Positions 1 to 12,451 of a stretch of DNA of 64,000 nucleotides are shown in pieces. The DNA comes from Gigaspora rosea (lineage: Eukaryota; Glomeromycota; Glomeromycetes; Diversisporales; Gigasporaceae). Numbering within the stretch: the stretch's first letter is position 1; the number at the start of each line of letters is the position of its first letter. The position numbers were made by a program, and so were the translations under genes. The notes below the pieces were generated by a model that ran no database searches, was not told where the DNA came from, and was given only the letters and a program-made list of their open reading frames with translations. The stretch is from positions 1 to 64,000 of the forward strand of contig QKWP01001720.1 of NCBI GenBank assembly GCA_003550325.1, given 5' to 3'.

Positions 1-9
1 ATATATTCA

Positions 10-268
10 CTAATTAAAAGTTGTAGAGCTCATTAAAATGCATCTAATAGTGGTTAAATCATCCAAATCGGCCTAGTGGATGGCGTTATCTCATCGAAAA
101 ATAATTGGCTGACTATATAAAATCTCTATGTAAACAAACATTGTTTACATTTGAGATTGTATATAGTCAGCAATTGTTTTTTGATAATTTCTCACCATCT
201 ACTGGACAATTTGGATGATCTAACTACTGTTATATTCATCTTGACAAGCTCTACAACTTTAATTGGTA
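10..268. repeat. Foldback element, TIR arms about 115 bp
   Basis: The left arm begins near CTAATTAAAAGTTGTAGAG and the right arm ends near AGCTCTACAACTTTAATTGG. The arms pair over roughly 115 bp with a short loop around TGTAAACAAACATTGTTTACA. A third half-copy follows at 366-500 in the same orientation as the right arm. Both right-arm copies are followed by CATGTATCGTTAACTT, so the unit was duplicated together with its flank. No coding capacity is seen. Confidence 0.75.
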
Positions 269-1062
269 GACATGTATCGTTAACTTAGTAAGAAAAAAAG
301 TTTAAATGGAAGCATGGCATATTTCGCCTATAGTAATTTTTATATGTAATCTGCGTCATAGGATTTTATATAGTTGGCCAATCATTTTTTGATAATATCT
401 CGCCATCTACTGGGCTGAATTGGATGATCTAATTACCGTTAGATGCATCTTGATGAGCTCTACAACTTTCAATTAGTGAACATGTATCGTTAACTTTGGA
501 AGAAAAATAATTTTAGATGGAAGAACACCACATTTCGCTACTCTCCAGATGACAGGTGGATTATCAATTAATAAAATATAAAAATTTGGCATCATGCAAA
601 ATTTTACTAATGAAATATACCTTAGGCTACTAAATAAATTTTCTTAGCACTCAAAAATACATTATTTTAGTATATATTTATATTTTAAATAAGTTTAATT
701 AGTGCTAAAAATTATAATATAGTATATTAGTAATATATTATATTATATATATAATTATATATATTATATATGTGTAATGTAAGACTTTGGCTTACCCCCT
801 CCCCCCATGATATTATATAATATCTGTCATAGCTCTTATTATATGACATTTTTTTTAACTTTACTACTATATTATTAACTGTCATCCCAACAAGTCATTT
901 TCTTTTTGATATGGCTATTATCACAACAGGCTATAGTCAGACCTCTTTAAAGAAAGTAGAATAAATCATATAAGTTTCTAGAAAGGTCCTCGATCTATCA
1001 TATTTTATATATATATATAGTATAAATAGCCAATAATATTAAAGTAAAATTGATTTTTAGTT
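269..1062. other. AT-rich interval with a half foldback copy, no gene
   Basis: It contains the third foldback half-copy (366-500) and then AT-rich low-complexity sequence. No open frame with protein-like composition and no RNA gene was recognised. Confidence 0.6.
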
Positions 1063-1077
1063 AATCACAAATAGTTT

Positions 1078-1700
1078 TTTTTTTTAAATTTCCTTGGTAG
1101 TATACCCAAGTGTGCTATTGGCACTCTTTTATTAACTCATTTTTCAAAGGTCTTACATATATAGTAGGGTTTCCTAACTACTCTATACCTCTCTCCAATC
1201 GTCTGTTTTTTCTGGCCGAATCCAGCTGGCCAACCACACTCTAGTGCCCCGTACCTCTTGGATCATAGATAGCTTTAAGGAACTATATACTCCAACGGCC
1301 TGCTATATAGGTTGGCCCTTTTTCATCTACCCTGGGTACCACTTCCTATTTTCAGTTGGTGTAGCGTGATTAGGTGCCCAGCTTTCTAATTTGGTCAGTA
1401 TCCTTGTTTTTCATTTCCTGTTTGTAGCGTTCCTTTTATAGTGGATGGTCCTTATATTTATGATGTTTCTTGTCAGATTTTTTCCTTTTCTGGATATCGC
1501 ATAACCTCTGTAGCTATGTTACACAACTCATTGTAGCTGTAGTACCAAGTCTGAAAACAAGAGAAATGTTCGACGCCTCATTGTAGATCCTTACTTTTCG
1601 TGGTCCCAACACAATTTTTGTCATCCACTAGACTCGAACCGGCGACCTTGCTAATAAGACCCTGGAGCGCTAACCACTGCGCTATCCGACCCAGGGTCCT
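1078..1700 (-). mobile_element. tRNA-headed SINE, family 1
   Basis: Read on the minus strand, the head at about 1700 holds a pol III A box (TAGCGCAGTGG) and, some 40 bases on, a B box (GGTTCGAGTCT), as in a tRNA. The 3' part of a tRNA acceptor stem is absent, so this is not a functional tRNA. A body of about 540 bp follows and ends in a poly(A) tail, seen as poly-T from 1078. The element is flanked by a 14-bp target-site duplication with one mismatch (ATCACAAATAGTTT at 1064-1077, ATCACAGATAGTTT at 1701-1714). The duplication plus tail show LINE-style retroposition. At about 620 bp it is long for a SINE. Confidence 0.85.
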
Positions 1701-1715
1701 ATCACAGATAGTTTC

Positions 1716-2070
1716 TATATAGTAAAGTCTAAATTCTACTAAATCAATTGATAATTATCGATTAAGTAAACTTGTTTAGAAGACCAAAATATACATATTC
1801 TAAAATTTTTATTAAAATTGAAAAATTTTATTATTTAACTTTTAATTTTTACTTTATTAAACATATTTTTTTAAAAAATTTAAAATTTTCTGTCAAGTGT
1901 AAAAATCAATAGTCAATTAATAAAAATTCTTTAATACTTATAAAAATTTTGTAGTAAGTATATTTGATCTCCTGAATAAGTTTACTTAAGCAATTTTAAT
2001 CAATTTGCTTAGTAAAATTTAAACTTTACTATGTAGCAACTTTTGTTAATTGTGGGTAGCTTATTTTCAG
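1716..2070. repeat. Foldback repeat, family shared with 62222-62735
   Basis: The left arm (ATAGTAAAGTCTAAATTCTA and on) pairs with the right arm ending AAACTTTACTATGTAGC. Both contain the AAGTAAACTT segment. Outside the right arm lies GGGTAGCTTATTTT, which is also present at the edge of the copy near 62.2-62.7 kb. SINE family 1 is inserted immediately at its left side. No coding capacity. Confidence 0.7.
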
Positions 2071-3525
2071 GTCAGGCATTTTTAAGTTTTTTTAAATATT
2101 ATAAAATTTAATTGGTTAATAGTCCAATTACTAGAGGATCAGAATCTATATAAACTTTAATCATATAATTTACTGCACTTTTCTAAATGCATGGTATTGG
2201 AACTATAGTAAAAATTGAATTAAATATGTATTTAAATAGGTTATGCATTTAGGGAAGTAAAAATCTATAAGTGTTATATTAGTTGGGCCCAAGAAAAGAT
2301 ATGCATTTAGAAAGGTTTATATATATATATATTTAGAGAAGTTGCAGTTAGAAAAATCTGACTATATATACAATTTTATTTATATTATGCATATTCTAAA
2401 CAGAGTAGAAGAACCAATATAATCAGAATAAAAGTTGGGGTCATAGAAAAGAAAAAATTAACTATTCTTATTTCCATATACTTATTAATATATATTTTGA
2501 TTTATACTAACTTATATATCAATTGATTAAATATATAATATTTATATATTATAATAACCAAAATTACCTCATACTTCTATTCAGCAAATTTACTGAATAT
2601 ATGATTATAATTAGGTCTATAACATGTTTGATTAAGTAATAGATGGTTTAAGACAAAACTTCTTACATATCAAGCAACTATTTAATAGCAAATTATCTTA
2701 TCTGAAAAATTCTCTTCATTCAACTTTTAATTGTACAAATTTAAATATATTTAATAAAAACTTTCATAATTTATTAAATTTTTAATAAATTATTTCAAGT
2801 TTGAATACAAAAATATAATATATATATTACTTGCAATTCTAACTAACTTAGAAAAGCTAGAACAACAATTAACTTTCTATTATTGTGCTATTGGCTCTAA
2901 CATAGACCCTACTAAAGCTAAAGGCTATGTTGAAACTTATACTATTAAATATTTCTTAACTAAGTTTTTTTTTTAATTTTTACTATTGATAAATTAGACT
3001 CTAATATAACTTGCAACTAGAAATATAGAAATTAAGTAAAAAATTAGAATAGAGCAAAATAAAAAACAAAAATTATTTTCTTGTTTGTTATAGAAGTTGA
3101 CTATAATAATAAGTTGAACTGACAAAAAAACCAAAAAACTTTTATATTCTGCAATTGTTAAAGCTACTATTATATTAAATAATATAAAAAATAAATGTCT
3201 TTTAGAAAACAGATTCTTTTCATGTGTATATTGTATTGTATTTTAAACTTACAATAGTAAAAGAAAATAACTTCCTAAATAGCCAAAGTGCATGTCATAA
3301 GTGCAGTTTTCTTTTTAGAAACCCTAAAATAAATGATTGAAAATAGATAACTATTGCAATTTACTATGAAAAATGTAAGCATGCCAATTACTTAAATTTT
3401 ATAGTAAAAAATTTATCTTTATGATCTGTATAACAAATTGAATCTATGTAGCTTCAGACTGTTTATGAACACATACCAGATTATATGAATTTGCATATAC
3501 TGGACATTATGCGACTCTTGACATA
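2071..3525. other. AT-rich interval, no gene recognised
   Basis: Low-complexity AT-rich DNA. A sequence with TGCATTTAG-like steps near 2180-2340 may be a worn copy of the pogo-like MITE family, but no clear ends are visible. Confidence 0.5.
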
Positions 3526-4275
3526 TGAGGGTGAGTCAGTAGAAAAGAGACAAATTTTTACTAAGTAAAAGTTTTCTTGACTTTAAGTTTAAATATTTTA
3601 ACAACTATCCCAATAAAATTTTTTTTATTTTAATTCTATATAATTTCAAAATTAAAATAAAAAAATTTTTAGCAAATTTGATTAAGGGTAGAGTCCAATG
3701 TTGATCATTTTTATATAAAATTGATGTACAAAAAAATTTACATAGGTATTACAAAAATGCCACATATAAAAATTTTTTAAATTGCAATCAATTTTAATCA
3801 AAAATTGGTGGCACATAGATCAAATTCTTCCTTTTATAGTAGTGAAACTTTAAATGCTTGTACTATTTAAAAAAACCTATATTTATATATCATAAAGTTC
3901 TCTGTGGTGACCCCAAATTCTCTGTGGTGACACAAAATCGATGATCCTGATTGGTTTATATCATATGATTTTTGTAACCAATTTGTAATACCTGATCTTT
4001 AAACATGTGTCTCTCTGTGAGGATTTAACCAATTTTAATAATTTTACTACCATTAGAATCAGAAAAACCTATTCTACAATTTTTTTTTAGAAATTAAAGT
4101 AGTTTACTTAATATAATATTTTTAATTTTAAAAAGAAAAAAATTTTACCATTTGTTTTATATATAATTTGCAAATAGTGTACTCTACCCTTAAATAGCTG
4201 TCAAGATATTTTAATTTAAAAATTAAAAAAAATTTACTAAAAATGATTTGTCCCTTTTTTACTGACTCACCCTCA
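3526..4275. mobile_element. Tc1/mariner-type foldback MITE, 750 bp
   Basis: The ends are TGAGGGTGAGTCAGTA and its inverse, with a TA dinucleotide on each side (3524-3525 and 4276-4277), the target used by Tc1/mariner elements. Inverted similarity extends about 180 bp inward; GGGTAGAGTCCAA on the left matches the inverse of GTGTACTCTACCC on the right. The centre has two direct copies of TTCTCTGTGGTGACMCMAAA. There is no transposase, so it is non-autonomous. Confidence 0.8.
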
Positions 4276-5050
4276 TATATTAATTATTTAAATTAAATTT
4301 TTCTTAATTTTTTACAAATTTTCTTGACAACTATCTAAATGAATTTGATAAAATTTTTTTAAAATCAATTCTATGAAGTAGTAAAATTTATTTAAAAAAA
4401 ATTTTATTGAATAATTGGCATAAAAATTTTGTTCAAAGTTTGAAAAAATTTCCTGTTTTCTAATAGCTATGACAAAAATTTTCTGAACTTAAATGAAATT
4501 TTTTTTAACAACTACCTTATAGAATACAAAGAAAATTTTTTTAAATCAATTTTATAAAATAGCAAAATTTTTTAAAAAAAATTTTTATTGAATTTTGTTG
4601 AGTTGTTGTAGAGAAATTTTCAGTTAAAGTTTAAAAAAATTTCTGCTATCTTCTAAGAAAATAGCTATAGTAAAAATTTTTCAAAACTTTAAATGAAATT
4701 TTCTTGACAACTATTTAACAGAACTTGATAAAAAATTTTTTACATGAATTATATACTATTTTATTGAATTAATTTAAAAAATTTTTTATCAAATTCTATT
4801 AGATAATTGTCAAGAAATTTTATTATAAATTTTAAAAAATTTTGCTATAGCTATTTTTTTAGATACATAAGAACTTTGAACAAAATTTTTCATCAACTAC
4901 TCAAATAGAATTTAATAAAACTTTTTTAATTTAATTTTATTAAATCCTAGTGTTGATTTAAAAAATTAACAAATTATATCAAATAGTTGCAAAGAAATTT
5001 TGGTTAAATATTAAAAAAAATTCAACTTTAATAGCTAATAGTTATATGAT
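4276..5050. other. AT-rich interval with short inverted A/T tracts
   Basis: Repeated AAATTTTTT and TTAAAAAAATTT tracts recur every 100-130 bp on both strands, with short common blocks such as TTGACAACTA. This looks like worn multimeric repeat DNA. No gene. Confidence 0.5.
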
Positions 5051-5058
5051 ATTTAGTA

Positions 5059-5899
5059 TACAAGACCAGAATGTATGACAGGTTATACATATTGTTAATT
5101 ATACATCAAAATAGGACCCTGTACATGTAGTACAGAGGTCATAGTTACGCATTTCAGCAAAAACCCCTGAAATTTGAAAAGCAAAAAATAAGATTTTGGC
5201 AATTATCTTGGCATAAAGTAGTCCAATTTGAATGAAATTTTTTTAAAATGAAGCTCTCAGTGAGGCGCATCTAACAAAAAAAAGTTCATTCAATTCTGAT
5301 TACTGGATCAAAAGTTATTTAAATAAATAGATTTTGTCGTTTTCAGCAAATTAGGTCAAAATTGGCCAAAATCCAGTTATGACCTATATGAGAGATGTCC
5401 GGGGTCCTATCAAAATGTTCAAAATTCTTTTAGTTCATTTATATTTAGGTTAGAGTTAGAGTTAGGGTTAGGTGTTAGCAAGATGTATAGTAAAATTGTT
5501 CAAGGAAAACTTTTTATTAAAGTATAAAAAATAGTTTCTTATGCAGTTTACTAATTTTTTGGCAAAATAAACATTTGGGGTCTTTGCCTTGAAAATGACC
5601 TTACGGAGCTATGTAGATCTTATGAATAAAAATTAAAATTTCTAGCCATCCAATAATCCAATTCAAATAATTTTTTTTATTTTGTAGAACTCACTAAGCT
5701 CTACAAAAAAAAAACAAGTTTATTTGAATTGTATTACTAAATAGCTAGAAATTTTAATTTTTATTCATAAAATCTACATAGTCCCATAAGGTCATTTTCA
5801 AGGCAAAGACCCCATTTGTTTTGAGTTTTTCTAATTATATAATATTACATCTAACCTTGTAATAATTTGTTATTAACCTATCATACATTCTGGACTTGC
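5059..5899. mobile_element. Non-autonomous hAT-type element, 841 bp
   Basis: The ends are inverted copies of CCAGAATGTATGAYAGGTTA, flanked by a perfect 8-bp duplication ATTTAGTA (5051-5058 and 5900-5907). Duplications of 8 bp are the hAT hallmark. The interior carries the TTAGGGTTAG core near 5470 and a nested foldback at 5576-5816. No transposase is visible. Confidence 0.8.
5576..5816. repeat. Foldback MITE, family shared with 44899-45138
   Basis: Arms begin TGGGGTCTTTGCCTTGAAAA and return in inverse ending AAGGCAAAGACCCCA. Each arm is about 110 bp, around a short centre with GTAGAACTCACTAAGCTCTA. A diverged copy with the same layout lies at 44899-45138. It sits inside the 841-bp hAT-type element. 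Confidence 0.8.
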
Positions 5900-5907
5900 A
5901 TTTAGTA

Positions 5908-6938
5908 CATGCAAACTCATGTGATCTAGTATATGTTCATAAACATTCTAATAGGAGAAACTTAATCTATACCCTAGGATAGAGAGAACATAGCAGGCAT
6001 TAATTCTGATTGGTTAATCACTAAATGTATTGTCACATATTACACAGCATATAACATCTGACTTTAAACGAATTGGCAGGCATGAAAACGAATTGTCAAA
6101 GGATGCAACATATAAATTCTGAAACTACACTTTATGCTCTATAACATATCAAAATAATCCGGAGAACAGAGGAATAATCCAGGAGTTAGTGATGGGGTGT
6201 ACTTTTTGTCTTATAGGTTAAGGTAATTCAACAATCGGCAAGGTAATTTGTATCTTGGCTAATAAGTGATGTTTTTTTAAAAAAAAACTTGAAAAATAGC
6301 GATTCAAACAACAATCTTTACGGTTAGTTTTTTTAATATTTTTTTCTTAATATAGGTTATTCGACCAAATTTTTAAAGCTACAATATATCTGATATTATA
6401 TATGGAGTATGTAGGATATGTACGATTGCATGCTATGTTCTATAGTTAGTTTTGGTTTTTATACTGTCCATACTCTATGTGCGTGTATTACCCTTATTGA
6501 TAGTTGGCGGCTCTTTTTAATTTACTTATATTATACATTCTTTATCTCGTTATTAAACTATGTACAATACTAGTTAGGAAGCGATTTTGTTAATAAAGAT
6601 TATCTGTTATATATGTATTTAAGTTTAAAGACATTTTTTTCATTATGTTTAACCAGATACGCATTTGACAATGACTATAAAGGTCAATGGGTTAAAAATT
6701 GTCGTTAAATATGTCTTTTTGTCTAATAATTCCTAAATTTTTTTTTACTTTGAATCATTTTCTATTAGCCAATCAGATTTCGTAACGTCATCAGATGATC
6801 TACAAAAATTAGCCAATCAGAATAAAAGCCCGCTATGTTGATAGAGGGTCTTATCCTGTATCTGTCACGTGACTATATTTATAAATTAAATTAAATTGAT
6901 CAACACAAAAAATTACATGATTTGCCCATCATTATTTC
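5908..6938. other. Interval without recognised gene
   Basis: Mixed AT-rich sequence. Short open frames are present but none has protein-like composition or splice signals that I could support. Confidence 0.5.
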
Positions 6939-8110
6939 TGTAGTGCTTTTGTTGCTTTTATTATTATTGTGCAATATTTTTTTGTGCTTTTATTGTCATT
7001 CTTGTAGTGCTTTTGTGGCTATTTATAGTAGTGTTGGCATATGACCAGGTCATAACAGGTCATATCAAAGTTTAATTAGCAAGATTATATGACCATAGTT
7101 ATATGATTTCATTAATTAAACTTGGTAATATAATCTGTTATGACTTTGTCAAATGATCTTAGCAATTGAACTTAGTAATATGACTTGTTATAATTTGTTA
7201 TATAAATTTTTTGTGATATGACCTGTTATGACTAGTGTATAAAATAGCATAATAAAAATCCAGATATACTGTTTTTTATATTGCATATACGGGTATTTAA
7301 AATTGGGCCGGTGCAACAAATAGTGCATGATCTGGAATTTTTTGAAGCAACCAGTGTGTGCATCTATATGCCCCCAATGATCTGATGATCATTTTCTACT
7401 AATACAGGTTTTTTTTTTGTACTGGTATTTTTTTATCTAACAGGTGCATGTACTGGTAAATTAAAATTGCTATTTTAACCATTGGTTATGACCAGTCATA
7501 ACAGGTCATATTACAAAAAATTCATATAACAGGTCATAACAGGTCATATTACTAAGTTCAATTTCTAAGATCATTTGACAAAGTCATAACAGATTATATT
7601 ACCAAGTTTAATTAATGAAATCATATAACTATGGTCATATAATCTTGCTAATTAAACTTTGATATGACCTGTTATGATCTGGTCATATGCCAACACTGAT
7701 TTATAGTGCTTTCATTATCATTTGGTGATGTTTTTGGTTATCATTTGGTGGTGCCTTTGGTTAGTGTTTGGTGCCTTTAGTTGTTATTTGTGATGGCTTG
7801 GTCATTATTTGGTAGTACTTATATTGTGGTTTGGTAGTGTTTTGGTTTGTAGTTTGGTGGTCTTTTGGTTATAGTTTGGTAGAGACTTTTAGTTGTCATT
7901 TGTTGGTGCTTTTTATCATTGTTTGTTAGTGCTTAGATTGTTGTTGGGTGGTGTTTTTGTGATGCTTTTGGTCATTGTTTAGTAGTGCTTTACTTTGTTT
8001 GGTAGTGCTTTATCATCATCATTTATTGGTGTACTTGGTTATTATTTGGTGGTACTTTTGTTGTCGCTTGGTGGTGTTTTTAATTGTTGTTTGCTAGTCT
8101 TTTAGTCATT
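6939..8110. repeat. Degenerate GT-rich minisatellite, split by a MITE
   Basis: Variants of a unit close to TTTGGTRGTGCTTTTGGTT with spacing of about 24-28 bp run from 6939 to 7020 and again from 7707 to about 8110. A 670-bp hAT MITE sits in the middle. Copies are worn, with frequent length changes, so it is unlikely to be translated. Confidence 0.7.
7029..7698. mobile_element. Non-autonomous hAT MITE, 670 bp
   Basis: The ends are TAGTGTTGGCATATGACC and its inverse ending TGCCAACACTG. The flanks are a perfect 8-bp duplication ATTTATAG (7021-7028 and 7699-7706). Inverted arms extend about 200 bp and contain repeated AACAGGTCATAT blocks, probable transposase-binding repeats (inference). Inserted into a minisatellite. 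No coding capacity. Confidence 0.92.
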
Positions 8111-8350
8111 TGCTAGTTATGCTTTTTTTATGATTTTTTTATCTTTATTTTTTTTGTACTTTTTACTACTTGTATTTTTTTTTAATAAAAAATTATCTTT
8201 AATAACATAGTATATAATAAAAAATTTTTTTGAGTTTTTTTAAAATTTGGACCAATCATATTTAGGTAGTACAAGATAAAACTTACACCCCCGGGCATAG
8301 GATAAAAGCCTCTACCCCAGGTACAGGATAAGGATGCTCATTCTGATGTT

Positions 8351-8703
8351 GCTCACCCACAAAAAAGTTTTCCGGTTATGTGACTTTTTGTGACACAAAC
8401 CAAATGAATTTTAGGATCAGGCGTAATGTAAATATCGCGCTTTTTATGATTTTTCATAAAAAAATCATGAAGTTTGTCTATAAAATCATCTACTGCACAT
8501 TAACAAAAAAAATTCCTTGCAAAATTTTGGTATTAGTAGCGCTCTAACCAAACATCTAACCCAAACCCTAACCACTCGATTTACTACTTTAATTCTTTCA
8601 CTTATTCTGATTGTTTTGATTTTCACATTACACCTGATCTCAAAATTTGATTGGTTTGTGCCACAAACAGTCACATGACCAGAAAATTTTTTGTGGGGTG
8701 AGT
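8351..8703. repeat. Foldback element with CTAACCC core
   Basis: The arms pair from GCTCACCCACAAAAAAG to its inverse ending TTTTTTGTGGGGTGAG, and both carry CACATGAC or GTTATGTGAC and ACAAACCAA segments. The centre has the AAAATTTTGGTATTAG and CTAACCCAAACCCTAAC motifs shared with several other palindromes here. The copy starting near 63850 at the window end has the same arm. Confidence 0.75.
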
Positions 8704-9738
8704 TACTATCGTTGACAAACCGGGTAACTGTTAACTTTTTTCACATCAGGTAGCTTTGAAACAGTCTGGTGATGGTCTGCGAAGGAAATAATCAAAGAAA
8801 AAGCATGTCGGAAATGTGTGTCAGGTTTGTGACCAGAAAAAAAATATTTATTTACAGTTCGCGATTGTTAGGATAACAGTTATGGTTGGCGGTTAGAGAG
8901 GGCTTTTTATATTGTAAAATTGTTCAACGAAAACTTTTGTTAGAGCACTTAATGTGGTTTCTTCTACAAATTTCTGATAAATAAACGATATTTGGCAAAA
9001 CGAAAGTCAATTTTGAATTTTCCTGGGCGTGATATGTTGCACCTGATCGTAAAATCTGATTCTTAGGGGAACGTTGTGCATCCTATGTTTTAGACTATTT
9101 AATTAAAGTTAGGGTAAGGGTTAGTTTGGGATTAGGTTAGAAGATACCTTAAAGGTAAAATCAACTCCCCGACATTTTAATTAGTGAATCAATATAGGTT
9201 TTGACATTAGTTTTCTTGTATTCTTTGGTTTTTCGCTTTTTTTCTTCTCGTCGGGCTGATCCGTGTTGATCAAAACAAATAAGTTGATTGCCCATGTATC
9301 ACGTGATTGCGCAACGCTTTAAACGACCCTTAGTTAGGCAATATGCGCCACAGTTGCGCCACAAACTCGACACACATTTCATACGTGCAGAAAAAATATC
9401 ATGAAAAATAACTAACTACTAAAAAGCAAACAAGGGGTAACGTATATAAGCTCGAAATAACGTTAATTAATTTGTTGACCCTTACCAGAAGGGACGCCAG
9501 TTGGCGTACTTTATTTAGATTGCTACTATATTAATTAGAGAGATCAAGTATTATACATTGGGGGATATTAAGGGAACGAAACACTGTGAAGTTAACAAAA
9601 TAATAAAAAATCTACGAAAATAACGCTAATTAATTGATTTGCTTTATCAGTTATTTATAGTTTATTTAGAGTATTTCTATGTGTGTTACAATTGGTTAAA
9701 AATTATATATCATTAATATGTCCGGATTTTTCTAAAGT
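8704..9738. other. Intergenic DNA downstream of the hydrolase gene
   Basis: Holds one half-copy of the core repeat (about 8880-9010, GTAAAATTGTTCAACGAAAA) and a GGGTAAGGGTTAG stretch near 9113. The hydrolase reads from the right and ends at 9739. Nothing else is recognised. Confidence 0.5.
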
Positions 9739-11454
9739 CTAAACAAAAATATGTTTAAATGTAGATAATAATGTTTTGATTTGGTTGGAAAGTATACGAA
9801 AGAATAGAAGTAGGAAAATAATAGTTGCGACACATATGTACCCGTACATATTATTTTGGATTTGGTTGGAAAGTATTCGAAAGAATAGAATTAGGAAAAT
9901 AATGGTAGCAACGCAAATATACCCATACATTCTTGCGGAAAAACTATCTCTTTTATAAGTGGAGTTCGAATAAATTGAGTTCTCTAAAGTTTTAAAACAA
10001 ACATTTGCTATAAATTCATGAACTTTAGATGAGCAATGGTAAGCATCAAAGTAGAAATAAGAGTCTTTATCGTCAGGTTGATTGTATACAGATTTAACTT
10101 TGTCAAAATTTGATGATTTAGAACTAACTATCTTAAAAATTATATCAGCATTTAAAGTACCAAGATCTAAAGATGGTTTTGGATCATTGCGTTGTTTTTT
10201 GTCAGCTCCATAAACATCATCGGCAGCATCAATACAATTTGTGAATCCAAAGTTATTCATTCCAGTTTGTAAAGCGACAAAAAGCTTGTCGCATTCTAAA
10301 TAAAAGATCTTCACACCAGTTTCTCTACCAAATTTTATTAAATGTTCAAGTAGATATTTATTATGAGAATCAACTATTTTTGACAATTTTTCTTTTTCTA
10401 CAGTGTTCATTGTATTAAATTGTGGAACAAGAGAGAAATCAGGAAGGTTTGGTATTAATAAGGTTGAAATAGTAGGAAAGGATTGTACAAGGAGGTGAAG
10501 TGAATCGATTAAGGATTGAACAAGAAGAAGCGGTGATGCAGTCATGTTTGTAAAGCAATAATCACCACCACTATCCCATATCTAAAGAGATAAGAATGTG
10601 TAGACGTGTAAACAAATGGTTGTTAAATTTATGCAAAGTAATTATTATAAAGTAGAATAACAGAACCAATTGAATACGTACAGCAAATAAAGTTTTACTG
10701 AAATCATTATCAGGATTAGGATTGTTATTCGACTTGTTATTAGCAGAAATAAATGCTTCAATTTGCTGCTTAATTCCAGGAACTTTATCTTTATTCGGTC
10801 CTGTAACACCTTGAATAAAATTGCTACTATTTAATTCATAATAAATATGGTTTATTGATGTTAACATTATATATAACTTATATATATATATATATCTGTA
10901 ATTAAATCACATTATTTGAGATGACTTACTCCACAGTAGCACCACCGAAAGCATAATTCACTAATTCTATATCAAGAGATTCTGCAAGATATTCTACCCA
11001 AACTTTTCCATTACAATAACGGCCCATATAACTTGTTTCTGAGGGCCATTGCTTGTTAGTTAAATAGTAAACGTTACCGTTATCTATTTTATAAAATTGA
11101 AATTTATCAGTATTAATAGTAATGATACGTATATCATTGACATTTATAGGAAAATGACAAACCTGTATGGGAATCTCCAAACGCAATCAATTTATCATAT
11201 CTTTTACGTAGTGACTCTGAGTTTTTTACTAATTTAATTTTAGAAGGAATTTTATAAGTAGGAGATGAAGTGATATTTTGGTTTAAATTTTTAGAAACGG
11301 ATGATGAAGTGGTATTTGGTTTTTTTAAATTAGTGGTGGTGGATCGTTGAGTTGTTGATGAGTTTTTTTGTATTGATTTGATAAAGAATTGAATAGGTGA
11401 GGAATCATACGATAAGGATTTGAAAATTTTAAATGGAGACGTTTCGAAATTCAT
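9739..11454 (-). CDS. SGNH/GDSL hydrolase with tandem C-terminal membrane anchor
   Basis: Exons on the minus strand are 11454-11163, 11083-10930, 10826-10682 and 10581-9739. The three GT-AG introns are 79, 103 and 100 bp, and the spliced CDS is 477 codons plus stop. Splicing restores SGNH block I (GDSHTDNGNVYY; Ser nucleophile), block II (FGGATVD), block III as AIWDSGGDYC, and block V (FDAYH, catalytic Asp and His). It probably hydrolyses an ester, such as acetylated polysaccharide or lipid, as in CE16/GDSL families; the substrate is unknown. In block III the usual oxyanion Asn of GxND aligns with Gly. The Ser/Thr/Asn-rich N-terminus shows no clear signal peptide. The C-terminus carries two tandem copies of a 27-residue unit with a transmembrane stretch (GYICVATIIFLILFF). 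Family call is firm; activity is uncertain. Confidence 0.9.
9768..9932 (-). repeat. Tandem 81-bp duplication encoding the membrane anchor
   Basis: Two adjacent copies of an 81-bp unit within the last exon of the hydrolase encode near-identical peptides beginning MYGYICVATII and ending FRILSNQI. Differences are mainly third-position changes, so the duplication is not brand new and the peptide has been kept. Confidence 0.85.
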
Positions 11455-12437
11455 TATTTGAGTATCTGTAATGACGGTATATTTAATTGTAAAAATTGTG
11501 TCTGTAATGACTGTATATTTAATTGTAAAAATTGCAAAATTCTATGAAAGGAACACGAAGGATTTAACTCGCCTTTATATAACCGTTATTTTTCGACTTT
11601 ACTATAATTAGGTCAACGTTTTTTTTCTTCATCGTCCCGAAACCATATTATATTAGACTCTGCACCAATTTTTTTTAGATTTGAGTGCTGCAAAGGGAAA
11701 CTTGGAATTCTTCATTTTCGGAAACTCCGCTTTAGGGAAGCAGATCATATTAAATTCTTATCAGTATAAGCTGAAAATAAAATTTCGGAAAATAAATTTC
11801 GGAAAACTAACAATTCCAATTTTTCCTTTTGCAGCACTCATATAATATAAAAATATAATAAAATTTGATTAAATAATTGTATTTGATTGGTTGATTAATT
11901 TTTTTTTTTATTTATTAATTATGAAATACTAATGAAACCGTTATGAAACCGTTTTATAAAAAACATGATAAATTAAGCAAAAAATTACTTGATTGGTCCA
12001 TTGCACCTTAATATTTTATATAGTGACGTATTTTTGTTGTTTAAAATGGCAAATTTTTATCCTTTTTTATATACCGCATGTAATTCTATTAAATCACTTA
12101 ATTCAGTAAGAAGATATGAAACAAACATGTATTTTGCAACCATTATTACTGTATAATTGTTATATCCGAAATGATTTATTTTAAAAATATGTGAGAGGTT
12201 AATCCAATATATTGATTTACATACTGCATAAATTATGATCCTCATCAAAATTCCACTCACACGTGACCAACAACAAAAATCCTTATGTTCGCTTTATGTT
12301 GGGTTAGAACTTATATTAGAATTAGGGTTTAGGCAATTATATAGTAAAATCGCTCGAGGAAAATTTTTTCTTAATGTGCAGGTGATTTAATATGCGATTT
12401 AGTTAACATATGGACTGATTTGAGTGATATAAAAATG
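11455..12437. other. Upstream region of the hydrolase, no gene
   Basis: Contains a short direct duplication of TCTGTAATGACKGTATATTT at about 11465-11535, near the hydrolase start. A core-repeat half-copy (ATTAGGGTTTAGG then AGTAAAATCGCTCGAGG) lies near 12320-12370. No coding region is supported. Confidence 0.5.
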
Positions 12438-12451
12438 CGATATCTCTAATT

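Noticed and set aside
1620-1700. tRNA gene (minus strand) with good A and B boxes
   Set aside because: No matching 3' acceptor stem, long fused body, poly(A) tail and a target-site duplication show a SINE head instead.
9776-9958. Plus-strand 60-codon gene with internal repeat
   Set aside because: Shadow of the duplicated anchor of the minus-strand hydrolase.
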